Shown here: positions 1 through 9,174 of the stretch, in pieces
How positions within the stretch are numbered: the stretch's first letter is position 1
How the letters are laid out: each line of letters opens with the position of its first letter
Assembly: GCF_014656435.1 (NCBI RefSeq)
Contig: NZ_BNCK01000006.1
Location: forward strand, 126,001 to 190,000
DNA: 64,000 nucleotides
Direction: 5' to 3'
DNA from: Thalassotalea marina
GTDB lineage: Bacteria; Pseudomonadota; Gammaproteobacteria; Enterobacterales; Alteromonadaceae
Notes under the pieces: model-generated
Databases searched by the model: none
What the model saw: the letters and a program-made list of their open reading frames with translations, nothing else
What the model was told of the DNA's origin: nothing
Program-made: the position numbers and the translations under genes

Positions 1-196
1 TTGACCTCACCACAATAATGCGTTCGCATATGATTAAACCCTGAATTTTTGAATTGTCATACGCAGTTCAAACACTGCATACTTTTTATAGAAAAAATTG
101 CCGACAATTATATAGAAGTTAATTGGAATGTCACTTGTTATACCAAGAGAAATATTTATTTGCGTTTAGCTAAACCCTGATCACCGTAAATTTCAA
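1..196. other. Intergenic left edge, no gene seen
   Basis: This AT-rich stretch lies downstream of the minus-strand diguanylate cyclase gene. I see no open reading frame with a ribosome binding site and no clear hairpin followed by a T-run. It may hold the end or promoter of a gene outside the window. Confidence 0.4.
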
Positions 197-3025
197 TTAT
201 GAGTTAAACACATAGTGATTTTTACCTGCTGCTTTTACTTTATACATCAGGGTATCAGCGACTTTTAATAAGTCAGATTCTGTTTTTCCATCAAACGGAT
301 ACATGGCAATACCGATACTACAACCTATGTTGGCCTGACCAACTGATAAATGAAATGTTTGTTGCACTATTTTTAATACTTTTTCCGCTATAAACGACGC
401 TTCATTTTTATTGTGTAAGCCGGTAAGTAACAATACAAATTCGTCACCACCAAAACGCACGACCGTGTCAGATTTACGAATACAACCACTCAACCTTTGT
501 GCCACTTGTTGTAACAGTTCATCACCTACGTCGTGTCCATGTGTATCATTAACCGTTTTAAAACCGTCTAAATCAATAAACAGAACGGCTAATAATCTTT
601 CGTTACGTTGGTGAAAATTAATGGCCAAATTAAGCCTATCTTTAAGTAACACTCTGTTAGCAAGCCCAGTTAACTCATCGTGGGTAGCCATATGTTTCAT
701 TTTTTCTTCAAGTGTTTTACGCATCTGAATTTCAACATACAAACGACGGTTCCACACCACAATAACAACAATAACAATTAATATAATGGCGCCAATTTGT
801 AATCCCACCCGTAATACAACGTTGCGATCTAGCCCGGTTTCTAAGTTAATTTCAAACCACTTTTCGTATATAAACTTACGTTCAGCAGCACTGATTGTTG
901 CCAGCGCTTTGTTAATAATACTTTTTAATTCCGGCCAATCTTTGCGAATGGCATAATGGTGTGTATCAACACTTAAGGTGTCGGCAACCGAAAGGCCTAA
1001 GGTGACTAAGCTTTCACGCTTTATTAGTTCTGATGCTGAAGCAATATTTTCAATAAAGCCCGCAACGACTCCCCTTTGAACCGCTAATACGCCTTCTTCA
1101 TGTGAGTCAACTAAACGTAAGGTGATACTTGGGTGCTCCTTACGAATTTTGTCAATAAGCTGATAACCTTTAACCACAGCAAGCTCACTGCCATAAAAGC
1201 TTTTTATGGTTAGCTGTTCACCGCGTTCTCGACGATGAATAACTACCCAAGGCATGCCCCAATATGAATCGGAAAACAGCAAACGTTTTTTTCTATCTTC
1301 AGTTTCTGATGCACTGGCTACTATGTCGATATCGTGTTTTACCAAGGCCTGAAGCATGTCATTCCAGTTATCATAAGCTACATAACTAAAATGAATACCT
1401 GTACGGCGCTGCACTAATTTGTTGATATCGGCATTGATACCAACCACTTCCCCGTTTTCATCTTCAAATTCAACTGGTGCCCAATTTTTAATAAAACCGA
1501 TCTTTATATCTCGATGTTGTTCGACCCAAGCTTGTTCATGTTCAGATAAAGAGGCATGTAGCTGCTTGAGTTTAAAATAGCCATCACTCGCATTGGATAA
1601 CCATTTACGTTCAAGTTGCATTAGCTGCTCTTGCGGAATTAACGCAAACCCTTCTCGAATGATTTCAGCTAAGCGTTGGTTTTTATCATCAGTCATACTA
1701 AACATATCAAGTTCAATATAGACTTCTGAAAGTGCTGAAAGGTTTGTTTGTAGATTAGCTTTTACGATGCGATCTTCCATGATTTCACCGGCACCAAAAA
1801 TAAACTGCACCATGCCTAACTCTAAATCATGAGACATTGCGGCAAAGGTTTCATAAAGCTCTAACTCTAACTTAGGAAATCGCTCTTGCAATTGCTTAAT
1901 ATATGGTGCGTCTTTAAAAATGGCAGCTCGGCCAACAGTAGACGCATTTAATATTGGCAGCTGCTGATTGGCGTCTCGTTGTGCATAAGCTTTGATGTCA
2001 ACGCGGTAAGTGCGATCCGCCACCCTCAAACCAGAGCTTTCAACTAAATGCTCTGGATAGGCGATTAAAATATCTGCACCACCACTTTTTACCAGCTCTA
2101 CGGCATTTTCAAATGACTGCGGTACAAACTCTACTGGTTGGCCAGTATGCTCTGACCAAGCACGCCAAATGTCGATAAATAACCCTGTTGGTCTTCCTGT
2201 ACTTGAAATCGCCATATAAGGCAAAAGATCTGGTGAGTAAACTAACGCTAATGCGTTGGTGTTTTTATCTAAACCAAGCCAGTGTTTTTCTATCGCTGAA
2301 CGCTCTTGAGGCGTAATTTTGGCTAAACCCTGTTCGATAAATTTTAATAATTCAGGATTATTTGCACTTACTGCAGAGCCATAGTCATTGCGAAAAAACA
2401 ACATGCGCTTGTATGCGGGAAACAAAAGTTGTAGCTCTTTCACCCGCGGGTAATTACTTGATAATCGCTCTAGGTTGGTAAAAGCTGCGATTTCACCTTT
2501 TAACGCACCATCAAATAAATCAAAACGACTAGCATAGTACTTTAAATTGAAATTGGGATAATTGCGTTTGATCACATCAACATGGCTAGAGCCAGCAACA
2601 ATTCCAACGGTAAGGGGCTGTACTTTATCTAAGCTTTTTATGTGCGAATATTCTCGATGCACATAAATATAATTGTCTTGAATGAAAAACGGGTTGGTAA
2701 AAAGAAACTTTTCTAAACGCTCTTGGGTACTTGCTAATCCAGCATGAATATCAATTTGACCACTGGCTACTTGCTCGATGGTTTCATTCCAAGTTAATAC
2801 TTTAAACTTAACATCGACACCTTGTTTTTCGGCCCATAGTTTCCATAAGTCAACATTAATGCCAGTTGCTTCACCATTTTTTGCTTGGTAATGGTATGGG
2901 TATGAGGTTTTATTTACTGCAATAGTAATTGGCCGGTCCTTAAAAGACTGGCCAAAAGCTACGTTTTCATAGCTTAAAGAAATTAATGTAAGAGTTAATA
3001 TCAGGTATAAAATACGCTGCAACAC
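197..3025 (-). CDS. Triple periplasmic-binding-domain diguanylate cyclase
   Basis: Membrane-bound sensor that should make cyclic di-GMP from two GTP. A signal peptide (about residues 1-26) is followed by three tandem bacterial extracellular solute-binding family 3 domains (roughly 32-252, 258-480 and 510-735), one transmembrane segment (about 740-762) and a C-terminal GGDEF domain. The active-site motif is an intact GGDEF, and an RxxD product-inhibition site (RKSD) lies exactly five residues before it, so the enzyme looks active and feedback-inhibited. The binding domains probably sense amino acids or similar small ligands; the ligand cannot be told from sequence. The start is GTG followed by TTG. 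The gene is monocistronic, with cmoA divergent upstream. Three binding domains in one chain is more than the usual one or two. Confidence 0.9.
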   Translation of the reverse strand: MLQRILYLILTLTLISLSYENVAFGQSFKDRPITIAVNKTSYPYHYQAKNGEATGINVDLWKLWAEKQGVDVKFKVLTWNETIEQVASGQIDIHAGLASTQERLEKFLFTNPFFIQDNYIYVHREYSHIKSLDKVQPLTVGIVAGSSHVDVIKRNYPNFNLKYYASRFDLFDGALKGEIAAFTNLERLSSNYPRVKELQLLFPAYKRMLFFRNDYGSAVSANNPELLKFIEQGLAKITPQERSAIEKHWLGLDKNTNALALVYSPDLLPYMAISSTGRPTGLFIDIWRAWSEHTGQPVEFVPQSFENAVELVKSGGADILIAYPEHLVESSGLRVADRTYRVDIKAYAQRDANQQLPILNASTVGRAAIFKDAPYIKQLQERFPKLELELYETFAAMSHDLELGMVQFIFGAGEIMEDRIVKANLQTNLSALSEVYIELDMFSMTDDKNQRLAEIIREGFALIPQEQLMQLERKWLSNASDGYFKLKQLHASLSEHEQAWVEQHRDIKIGFIKNWAPVEFEDENGEVVGINADINKLVQRRTGIHFSYVAYDNWNDMLQALVKHDIDIVASASETEDRKKRLLFSDSYWGMPWVVIHRRERGEQLTIKSFYGSELAVVKGYQLIDKIRKEHPSITLRLVDSHEEGVLAVQRGVVAGFIENIASASELIKRESLVTLGLSVADTLSVDTHHYAIRKDWPELKSIINKALATISAAERKFIYEKWFEINLETGLDRNVVLRVGLQIGAIILIVIVVIVVWNRRLYVEIQMRKTLEEKMKHMATHDELTGLANRVLLKDRLNLAINFHQRNERLLAVLFIDLDGFKTVNDTHGHDVGDELLQQVAQRLSGCIRKSDTVVRFGGDEFVLLLTGLHNKNEASFIAEKVLKIVQQTFHLSVGQANIGCSIGIAMYPFDGKTESDLLKVADTLMYKVKAAGKNHYVFNS

Positions 3026-3154
3026 TAAATTACCCCAAGAAAGCTAAATACATTTTTGTCACTGCTTGCAATGTTCTGCAGCTATTCAATTTCAATCGAC
3101 ACACTTTTTCAGTTAAAATAACAACAGTTCAACAGATTTTACACTAAATCCTAT

Positions 3155-3889
3155 ATGCCACAGTCCAAAACTGACTTGATCTTTTCTAACAAGCAAAGCC
3201 AAGTAAAAGATTTCACCTTCGACGCTCAAGTTGTCGAAGTTTTTCCTGATATGATTTCTCGTTCAGTTCCAGGTTACAACACCATTATAGACACTATTGG
3301 GCGACTTAGTCAGCACTATGTCACTGAAAATAGCAATGTTTATGATCTTGGGTGTTCACTAGGAGCCGCCACTTTAGCTATGCGAAAAGCTATCACGGCT
3401 AATGAATGCCAAATTATAGGTGTAGACAATTCTCCAGCGATGGTTGAACGCTGCCGAATGCATGTTAACGCTTTTAAAGGCCAAACACCGGTGATCATCA
3501 ATGAAGCCGATATTATGGACGTTGAAATCGAAAATGCTTCAATGGTGGTATTAAACTTTACCATGCAATTTATCGAAGCTGATAAACGCACTACCCTGAT
3601 CAACAAAATTTACCAAGGCTTAAATCCTGGTGGCATTTTACTGCTCTCTGAAAAACTGATCCATGAAGATAATGTGTGTAACTCATTACTAATTGATCTT
3701 CATCATGATTTTAAACGTGCAAATGGCTACAGCGAATTAGAGATAGCGCAAAAACGTACCGCATTAGAAAACGTGATGAAACCTGATAGCATTCAATGTC
3801 ATCAAAACAGATTACAACAAGCCGGCTTTACTCATAATACGGTTTGGTTTCAGTGTTATAACTTCTTTTCATTAGTCGCCATTAAATAA
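3155..3889 (+). CDS. cmoA: Carboxy-S-adenosyl-L-methionine synthase CmoA
   Basis: CmoA converts S-adenosylmethionine and prephenate into carboxy-SAM, the donor for 5-oxyacetyluridine at tRNA wobble position 34. The 244 residues match the family length. The class I methyltransferase SAM loop is seen as [11 protein letters not shown] (about residues 63-73), followed by [11 protein letters not shown]. The conserved N-terminal segment with DLIF and the FPDMI.RSVPGY pattern is present. It lies 8 bases before cmoB and clearly forms an operon with it, as in most gammaproteobacteria. The protein is cytoplasmic. Confidence 0.96.
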   Translation: MPQSKTDLIFSNKQSQVKDFTFDAQVVEVFPDMISRSVPGYNTIIDTIGRLSQHYVTENSNVYDLGCSLGAATLAMRKAITANECQIIGVDNSPAMVERCRMHVNAFKGQTPVIINEADIMDVEIENASMVVLNFTMQFIEADKRTTLINKIYQGLNPGGILLLSEKLIHEDNVCNSLLIDLHHDFKRANGYSELEIAQKRTALENVMKPDSIQCHQNRLQQAGFTHNTVWFQCYNFFSLVAIK

Positions 3890-3897
3890 AACGCTCT

Positions 3898-4860
3898 ATG
3901 TATTTTTCAAAATTTTATCAACAAATTGCCGCAAACCGACTTGCACCATGGCTAAATACTTTACCTGCACAACTCGACCAGTGGTACAAACAACAATTAC
4001 ACGGTGACTTCGCGCATTGGCAAAAAACACTGCAGGCTTTACCTTCAACTGAGATAACAGAGAAAGATACACGTTCACAAGTGTTAGCTGGTAAACGAGA
4101 AGACATTAACGAAGGTGAGTTTAAGCGTTTAGAAAATCTGTTAAAAAAATTCAAACCATGGCGTAAAGGCCCTTATCACATTCACGGTTTACACATTGAT
4201 ACTGAATGGCGTAGTGATTTTAAGTGGGACAGACTTGAACCACATATCAGCGACTTGTCAAACCGTTATGTATTAGATATCGGTTGTGGCAGTGGTTACC
4301 ATTTGTGGCGTATGCATGGAGCTGGTGCAAAGTTTGTTGTAGGAATTGACCCTACACAACTGTTTTTCATGCAGTTTCAAGCAATTCAGCACTTTATGCA
4401 GGAAAGTAGTGTTAATTTATTGCCATTAGGGGTGGAAGACTTACCTGAGCTAGGGGCCTTTGATACCGTATTTGCTATGGGCGTGTTGTACCATAGACGT
4501 TCACCTATCGACTTTTTATATCAATTAAAAGCGCAGCTCGTTAAAGGTGGGGAATTAGTATTAGAAACCTTGATAGTTGAAGGTGATGAAAATACGGTAT
4601 TGGTACCAGGTGAGCGCTATGCCAAAATGCGTAATGTTTGGTTTTTACCTAGCGCTGATGCTATGTGTGCTTGGCTTGAACGTTGTGGGTTTACCAATGT
4701 TAGAGTCGCTAATATTGATACCACAACATTAGAAGAACAACGTAAAACTGACTGGATAGATACAGAATCATTACAAGATTTTCTCGATCCTAACGATCCG
4801 TCTAAAACAATCGAAGGCTACCCTGCACCAAAGCGTGCAATATTTATTGCCAATAAATAA
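3898..4860 (+). CDS. cmoB: tRNA U34 carboxymethyltransferase CmoB
   Basis: CmoB transfers the carboxymethyl group of carboxy-SAM to 5-hydroxyuridine 34 of tRNA, giving cmo5U and widening wobble decoding. The 320 residues are of normal length. The SAM-binding loop is [11 protein letters not shown] (about 122-132), and GVLYHRRSP and the [16 protein letters not shown] segment are typical of the family. It is co-transcribed with cmoA, 8 bases upstream. A GC-poor imperfect hairpin lies just after the stop codon. Confidence 0.96.
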   Translation: MYFSKFYQQIAANRLAPWLNTLPAQLDQWYKQQLHGDFAHWQKTLQALPSTEITEKDTRSQVLAGKREDINEGEFKRLENLLKKFKPWRKGPYHIHGLHIDTEWRSDFKWDRLEPHISDLSNRYVLDIGCGSGYHLWRMHGAGAKFVVGIDPTQLFFMQFQAIQHFMQESSVNLLPLGVEDLPELGAFDTVFAMGVLYHRRSPIDFLYQLKAQLVKGGELVLETLIVEGDENTVLVPGERYAKMRNVWFLPSADAMCAWLERCGFTNVRVANIDTTTLEEQRKTDWIDTESLQDFLDPNDPSKTIEGYPAPKRAIFIANK

Positions 4861-4863
4861 CAG

Positions 4864-4902
4864 CAAATCGAGGAAAAGAATAGCTCTTGCTCCTCGTTTG
4901 GC
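4864..4902 (+). terminator. Imperfect hairpin after cmoB
   Basis: AAATCGAGGA pairs with TCCTCGTTT across a loop of about 19 bases, just after the cmoB stop codon and before the convergent minus-strand gene. There is no long T-run, so it is a weak terminator candidate. Confidence 0.35.
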
Positions 4903-4905
4903 ACA

Positions 4906-5673
4906 TTACATCGACTGATAAAGGTAGTTATCAAGTACCATTTGGTAACTGCCATTATCTTTGGTTATTTGTAGACCATAGTTAAACTTATCTCTAAGCT
5001 CAGCCGATTTAAAGCCCACAGCGTAATCGCGCTTGTTAAAGATGTAATGAATTTTAAATGGCTTCATAACATATTGTTCGCTATGGTGTTTTAGCATATA
5101 TCTAAAAATATTAATATCCAAAACGATCACTTCAGCGCGACGCAAAAACAGTAAATCAATTTGCTTTTTTTGATCGTGAATTTCGCGGTAATCCACTAAA
5201 TAGGAAACAGTTTTTCCAAACTCATCCCCTAAAAACTTCTTTGCATTTTGAAATGAAACGACGCTTTTTCCTGATAAATCTGCAATCTTTTCAATGGTGA
5301 AATTATGTTCTAACAAACTAATAGCGACGTTTTGATAGGTAATATAAGGCTCAGACAAATAAATAGTTGGGTGGTCATATTCGGGCGGTAAAATAGCTAT
5401 ACCATCTACATTTTCGTGACGATAACCCATAATGTTTCGACCAAGAGGCATATGAATAAATGATACGTCTATATCGCTGACATCAAATGCTTGGCGAATA
5501 AGTTCAAGCTGCATGCCATTACCATTTTCATCAATGATAAATGGAGGTTTAGGCAAACCTGCAACCAATTCGACCATCTCTTTAGGTGAACTATTCATTA
5601 CTTCATTTGCATAAGCTAGCTGTATTGCTAGCCCTAGCCAAAGTGATAATACATGTTTTAAATTTTTCATCAA
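4906..5673 (-). CDS. Periplasmic solute-binding-like protein (SBP family 3 type)
   Basis: A 255-residue exported protein with a signal peptide (about 1-22, ending near LAYA). The body has the pattern of family 3 periplasmic substrate-binding proteins: an N-terminal GLPKPPFIIDENGNGMQLEL strand-loop, a central LSGKSVVSFQNA segment and a C-terminal region ending in NGSYQMVLDNYL. No ABC permease or ATPase is adjacent, which is common for orphan members in Alteromonadales; these may act as sensors or scavengers. The ligand cannot be predicted. Two consecutive ATG codons stand at the start. It is transcribed alone, convergent to cmoB. Confidence 0.75.
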   Translation of the reverse strand: MMKNLKHVLSLWLGLAIQLAYANEVMNSSPKEMVELVAGLPKPPFIIDENGNGMQLELIRQAFDVSDIDVSFIHMPLGRNIMGYRHENVDGIAILPPEYDHPTIYLSEPYITYQNVAISLLEHNFTIEKIADLSGKSVVSFQNAKKFLGDEFGKTVSYLVDYREIHDQKKQIDLLFLRRAEVIVLDINIFRYMLKHHSEQYVMKPFKIHYIFNKRDYAVGFKSAELRDKFNYGLQITKDNGSYQMVLDNYLYQSM

Positions 5674-5810
5674 AACTCCACTAAGCCTATTAGTTATTTG
5701 TTGCGCTAAAACCTTTGATTTTGTATCAGCTCAACAATTATCCGAAGTTTAGCCTTATTCTAAATTAAATGACAACCAGCAAATAGAAAGAAGATATCGA
5801 CTTACCTATT

Positions 5811-6536
5811 CTAGAGCATCACCTGCTGTTTAAATTTAACACTTTGACGTCTTGATATTTCTAACGTTTGACCACTTTCCAAAGTCACTTGGTACCCCCC
5901 TGTAACCCAAGGCTCGATATGCACTATTTTTCTTAGATTAACGATGTGACTACGACTAATTCTAAAAAAAAGCGTTTCATCTAGCCGCTCTTCAACTGCA
6001 GTCAAAGACATATTGTGCATAGCGACATTACCATCAAAATAGAGCCGACTGTAATTGCCCACAGATTCAATATATTCGAGCTGCTCAACTTTTATAAGCC
6101 AGCATTTATCACCATCTTTAACAAAAAATGAATGCTCTTTATTTAGTCGTTCAATTGTTACTGGTAATTCTGATACAACTGCAGTGGTTAACTTGTCTAG
6201 TGCTTTATTCAGTCTTTGAGGTTTGATGGGTTTTAAAAGGTAATCCACCGTATTGAAATCAAATGATTGAATGGCAAATTGGTCAAATGCTGTAGTGAAT
6301 ATAATTTTGGAAGCATCAAAGTTAAGCTTGCTGAGAATATCGAACGCATTTCCCCCAGGTAAATCAATATCTAAAAACAACAAACTCGGCTGCAGTTCGT
6401 TAATAAGTGTTATTGCACTCTTTATATCGACAGCTTCACCGACAACTTTAATAAAAGGATAAGGCGCTAACAGATCTTTAAGTTCTATCCGAGCAAGCTC
6501 AGAATCTTCCACGATAACGGTAGTGAACATATGCAT
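5811..6536 (-). CDS. LytTR-family response regulator
   Basis: DNA-binding response regulator of 241 residues. The N-terminal receiver domain (about 4-120) has the acidic pair near the start, phosphoacceptor Asp56 in LFLDIDLPG, and a K in LLKPIKP. The C-terminal LytTR domain (about 138-238) shows the family pattern with YIESVGNYSRLYF and FFRISRSHIVNL. It follows the sensor kinase gene by 5 bases on the same strand, so the pair is an operon. The divergent serine hydrolase gene is the nearest candidate target, with an unusual nested inverted repeat between them. Confidence 0.9.
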   Translation of the reverse strand: MHMFTTVIVEDSELARIELKDLLAPYPFIKVVGEAVDIKSAITLINELQPSLLFLDIDLPGGNAFDILSKLNFDASKIIFTTAFDQFAIQSFDFNTVDYLLKPIKPQRLNKALDKLTTAVVSELPVTIERLNKEHSFFVKDGDKCWLIKVEQLEYIESVGNYSRLYFDGNVAMHNMSLTAVEERLDETLFFRISRSHIVNLRKIVHIEPWVTGGYQVTLESGQTLEISRRQSVKFKQQVML

Positions 6537-6541
6537 AAAAG

Positions 6542-7594
6542 TTACTTTGATTGAATATCTATTTGAGCGATAACTTGCTCATTTTGTGTAGTAAGTGATA
6601 ATTGAGCATTGTCAAAAAACATAGCTAAACGATTGCGCAAATTTGACAAGCCAATACCCGTTTTTTTATTTTCAATTATTCTGCCTGGATGAGTCAAAGT
6701 AATACGCCAGTTATCCGGTTTTTGTTGTTCAATCGGTCCTATTGTCAGCGTTAAATCTCCTGTTACTCCCTGTGAACCGAAAGCATGTTTAATGGCGTTC
6801 TCAACCAAAAGCTGAATGGCCATTTTAGGAATTGCAGCGTTAAGATACTCTTGTGCTATATCCATGTTAAAATTTAGTCGTTTTCCAAGTTGCAACTGAT
6901 GCAATGCTACATAAGCTTCAACAAATTCAAGCTCCTTTTCTACACTTGTTGCTGCATTGCTCTGAGTCGCAAACTGATAGCGCATGATATCGGCAAAAGC
7001 ACTTAACATATCACGAGCTTTTTCCCCATCAATTCGAACAAGTGAACGAATATTATTGATGGTATTAAACATAAAATGTGGGTTTAACTGGCTGAGTAAC
7101 ATCGCCAGTTGCTTTTCTTTGATTCGCAACGAGAGCAGTTCATTATGCTGATGAGCTTGAGTAAGCGCAATTTGCCTAGTGATCAACCAATACAAACAGC
7201 TCCACGCCAAATACGTAGGGATCAGAAAAAGGGAAATACTTGCAATAGGCTGACTAGTGACTAGTGGGGAGAACTTTGGCCATATATTTACAATAACAGT
7301 CCACAAAGCATAATGTATTTGACCAACAGCAAGTGCGGCCAGCACACTCAAAATTATAATACTTAATGCCCAAAGAATTACTGGCACCTTACGTTGCATT
7401 ATTGTTTTGTACATGTAACGCATGATCAAACTGATAACAATGCTAGTAGCAACCACAGTAATGGCAAACAAAATAGAAAAATGACTTGTCCAATATTCAT
7501 CACCAAAAAGTAACAACATTAAGACAAATACCGGACACCATCCCGTGGTTTGTAGCAACCAAAATGTGATTTGAGACGATGTGGTAGGTTTCAT
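6542..7594 (-). CDS. LytS/YehU-type sensor histidine kinase
   Basis: Membrane sensor kinase partnered with the adjacent LytTR regulator. About four hydrophobic segments occupy residues 1-150. They are followed by a His_kinase-type dimerisation region with the phosphoacceptor in LNPHFMFNTINNIRSL, and an ATPase domain with N-box QLLVENAIKHAFG and G-box GIGLSNLRNRL. The frame is open back to a GTG at 7657, but the ATG at 7594 (protein MKPTTSS) fits the first membrane helix and has a GGAAAG upstream, so I chose it. The stimulus is unknown; there is no periplasmic sensor domain. Confidence 0.88.
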   Translation of the reverse strand: MKPTTSSQITFWLLQTTGWCPVFVLMLLLFGDEYWTSHFSILFAITVVATSIVISLIMRYMYKTIMQRKVPVILWALSIIILSVLAALAVGQIHYALWTVIVNIWPKFSPLVTSQPIASISLFLIPTYLAWSCLYWLITRQIALTQAHQHNELLSLRIKEKQLAMLLSQLNPHFMFNTINNIRSLVRIDGEKARDMLSAFADIMRYQFATQSNAATSVEKELEFVEAYVALHQLQLGKRLNFNMDIAQEYLNAAIPKMAIQLLVENAIKHAFGSQGVTGDLTLTIGPIEQQKPDNWRITLTHPGRIIENKKTGIGLSNLRNRLAMFFDNAQLSLTTQNEQVIAQIDIQSK

Positions 7595-7705
7595 ATTAAG
7601 TGGTGACTTTCCAATTTTTATCACTTTGCCCAATCTAACTGTAAAAACAAAACACACATGATAATCATAGCCAAGAGTATTGGATGGTTTTTGTTAATTT
7701 CGAGC

Positions 7706-7765
7706 AATAACAGCGATTAACGGGCGATATTAATGATGAACGGCATTAAACGCTTTGCTGTTATT
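7706..7765. promoter_or_regulatory. Nested inverted repeats in a divergent promoter region
   Basis: AATAACAGC at 7706-7714 is repeated as its exact inverse GCTGTTATT at 7757-7765. Inside lies a second palindrome, TTAATG at 7730-7735 with CATTAA at 7744-7749. They sit between the LytS-type kinase gene and the divergent serine hydrolase gene. An operator is likely; the protein that binds is unknown, and the LytTR regulator next door is a candidate. Confidence 0.5.
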
Positions 7766-7877
7766 TCTGTCAATCATATTCACCGAAAATACGCGATATC
7801 GACCTTTTGTCATTTTCTTCAACATCATAAAACTTTCGCTTGTTATTTTGTAGGAAAACAAGGCAAGAGGTAAAAAA

Positions 7878-9068
7878 ATGAACAAATTTAAACGCCAATC
7901 AAATCGTCTTTTATATGTAATATCGTTTTCAGTATTAACAGCAATAAGTCACAGCACTTACGCTCAAACCAATACTAATTTCGAGCCAGTAAGTCAACAA
8001 TTAGCTAGAGAAATTGAAGACATGCGCATCAAGTATCAATTACCATCGCTTGTTGTTGCCGTTAATTACCAAGGAAAAACGCTATTAAATCAAGCAAATG
8101 GTTTCGCGAATATTGAAGAGAATAAAGCTGCTACTATAGCTACTCGCTACTCAGTTGGTAGTATTGCTAAGCCTATGACAACCTTAGCAATGGCTCGCCT
8201 AGTACAACAAGGTAAACTAGCAATTGATGCCCCTATTTCGACTTACGGGAAATACCAAGATAATTGGCAGCATTTGACTAGTAAGCAGTTGGCATCTCAT
8301 ACCGCAGGCATTGTGCATTTTACAGATGCCCGTCACGACCGCGAATTTGTGTCCGTTAAAGATCATTGGCGGCCTGAAGAAGCATTTGATGTATTTAGCC
8401 ATGAAAAGCTGTTATTTACGCCAGGCAATAAATTTCAATATAGCTCAAGCGGTTACATCCTACTGTCTGATGTTTTAGCTAAAGCTAGCCACACTTCTTA
8501 TTTAAAATTGATGGAGCAGGAGGTTTTTAAACCGTTGGGGATGATTTCAACTGTATTCGACTCATCTCAAGCTGATAGTAGTGTGGAAGCAACTTATTAT
8601 TTACCGAAAAAAGCTGATAAAGACCATCAACCCGCACCAACTAAACGTGATAGGACTTTTTTATTTGGCGGTGGCGCTTATCAATCAACAGCATTAGATT
8701 TAGCTAACATGGCTTGGCAAATGCAAAATGAAAACTACTTAAATAAAACGTTACAGCAGCAATTGTTTACCCCGATAAAATTAGCAGACGATAAAATAAA
8801 TCCACAAAATTATGGACTTGGCTTTCGCATTCATGAAATGGATGTAAGCCAATTTGTACCGGGTAAAACTAAACGAATCATTAAAGGTATACATCATGGC
8901 GGAACCACTGCCGATGCTGCAAATGCATATATGTTGACGTTTCCGAAATTTGGTTTAAGTATTGCTTATACTACAAACTCAATTCCTACGAGTAAAAATG
9001 AACAAGATAATATTCAAATTGAAATGTGGTTGTGGCTATATAAATATGCCGAAGCGCTTGGTATTTAA
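7878..9068 (+). CDS. Exported serine hydrolase, beta-lactamase/PBP4 class C fold
   Basis: A 396-residue protein with a signal peptide (about 1-30, ending in TYA). It belongs to the beta-lactamase-related serine hydrolase family (PF00144): SxxK is SIAK at residues 95-98, the second motif is YSS in FQYSSSGY, and the third is HHGGT near the C-terminus. Such proteins act as peptidases, esterases or D-amino-acid hydrolases in the periplasm; the substrate cannot be assigned. GGCAAGAGG is a good ribosome binding site. It is divergent from the LytS/LytTR pair. Confidence 0.85.
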   Translation: MNKFKRQSNRLLYVISFSVLTAISHSTYAQTNTNFEPVSQQLAREIEDMRIKYQLPSLVVAVNYQGKTLLNQANGFANIEENKAATIATRYSVGSIAKPMTTLAMARLVQQGKLAIDAPISTYGKYQDNWQHLTSKQLASHTAGIVHFTDARHDREFVSVKDHWRPEEAFDVFSHEKLLFTPGNKFQYSSSGYILLSDVLAKASHTSYLKLMEQEVFKPLGMISTVFDSSQADSSVEATYYLPKKADKDHQPAPTKRDRTFLFGGGAYQSTALDLANMAWQMQNENYLNKTLQQQLFTPIKLADDKINPQNYGLGFRIHEMDVSQFVPGKTKRIIKGIHHGGTTADAANAYMLTFPKFGLSIAYTTNSIPTSKNEQDNIQIEMWLWLYKYAEALGI

Positions 9069-9174
9069 TATTAAATAACACAAAATTTATTGCAGCTGTT
9101 GATAAATCATTGCTTAAAAAGCTATAAATTGGTTAAGGTTATTGGGTACTAAGTAATTACTAGCAAGGAAATTT

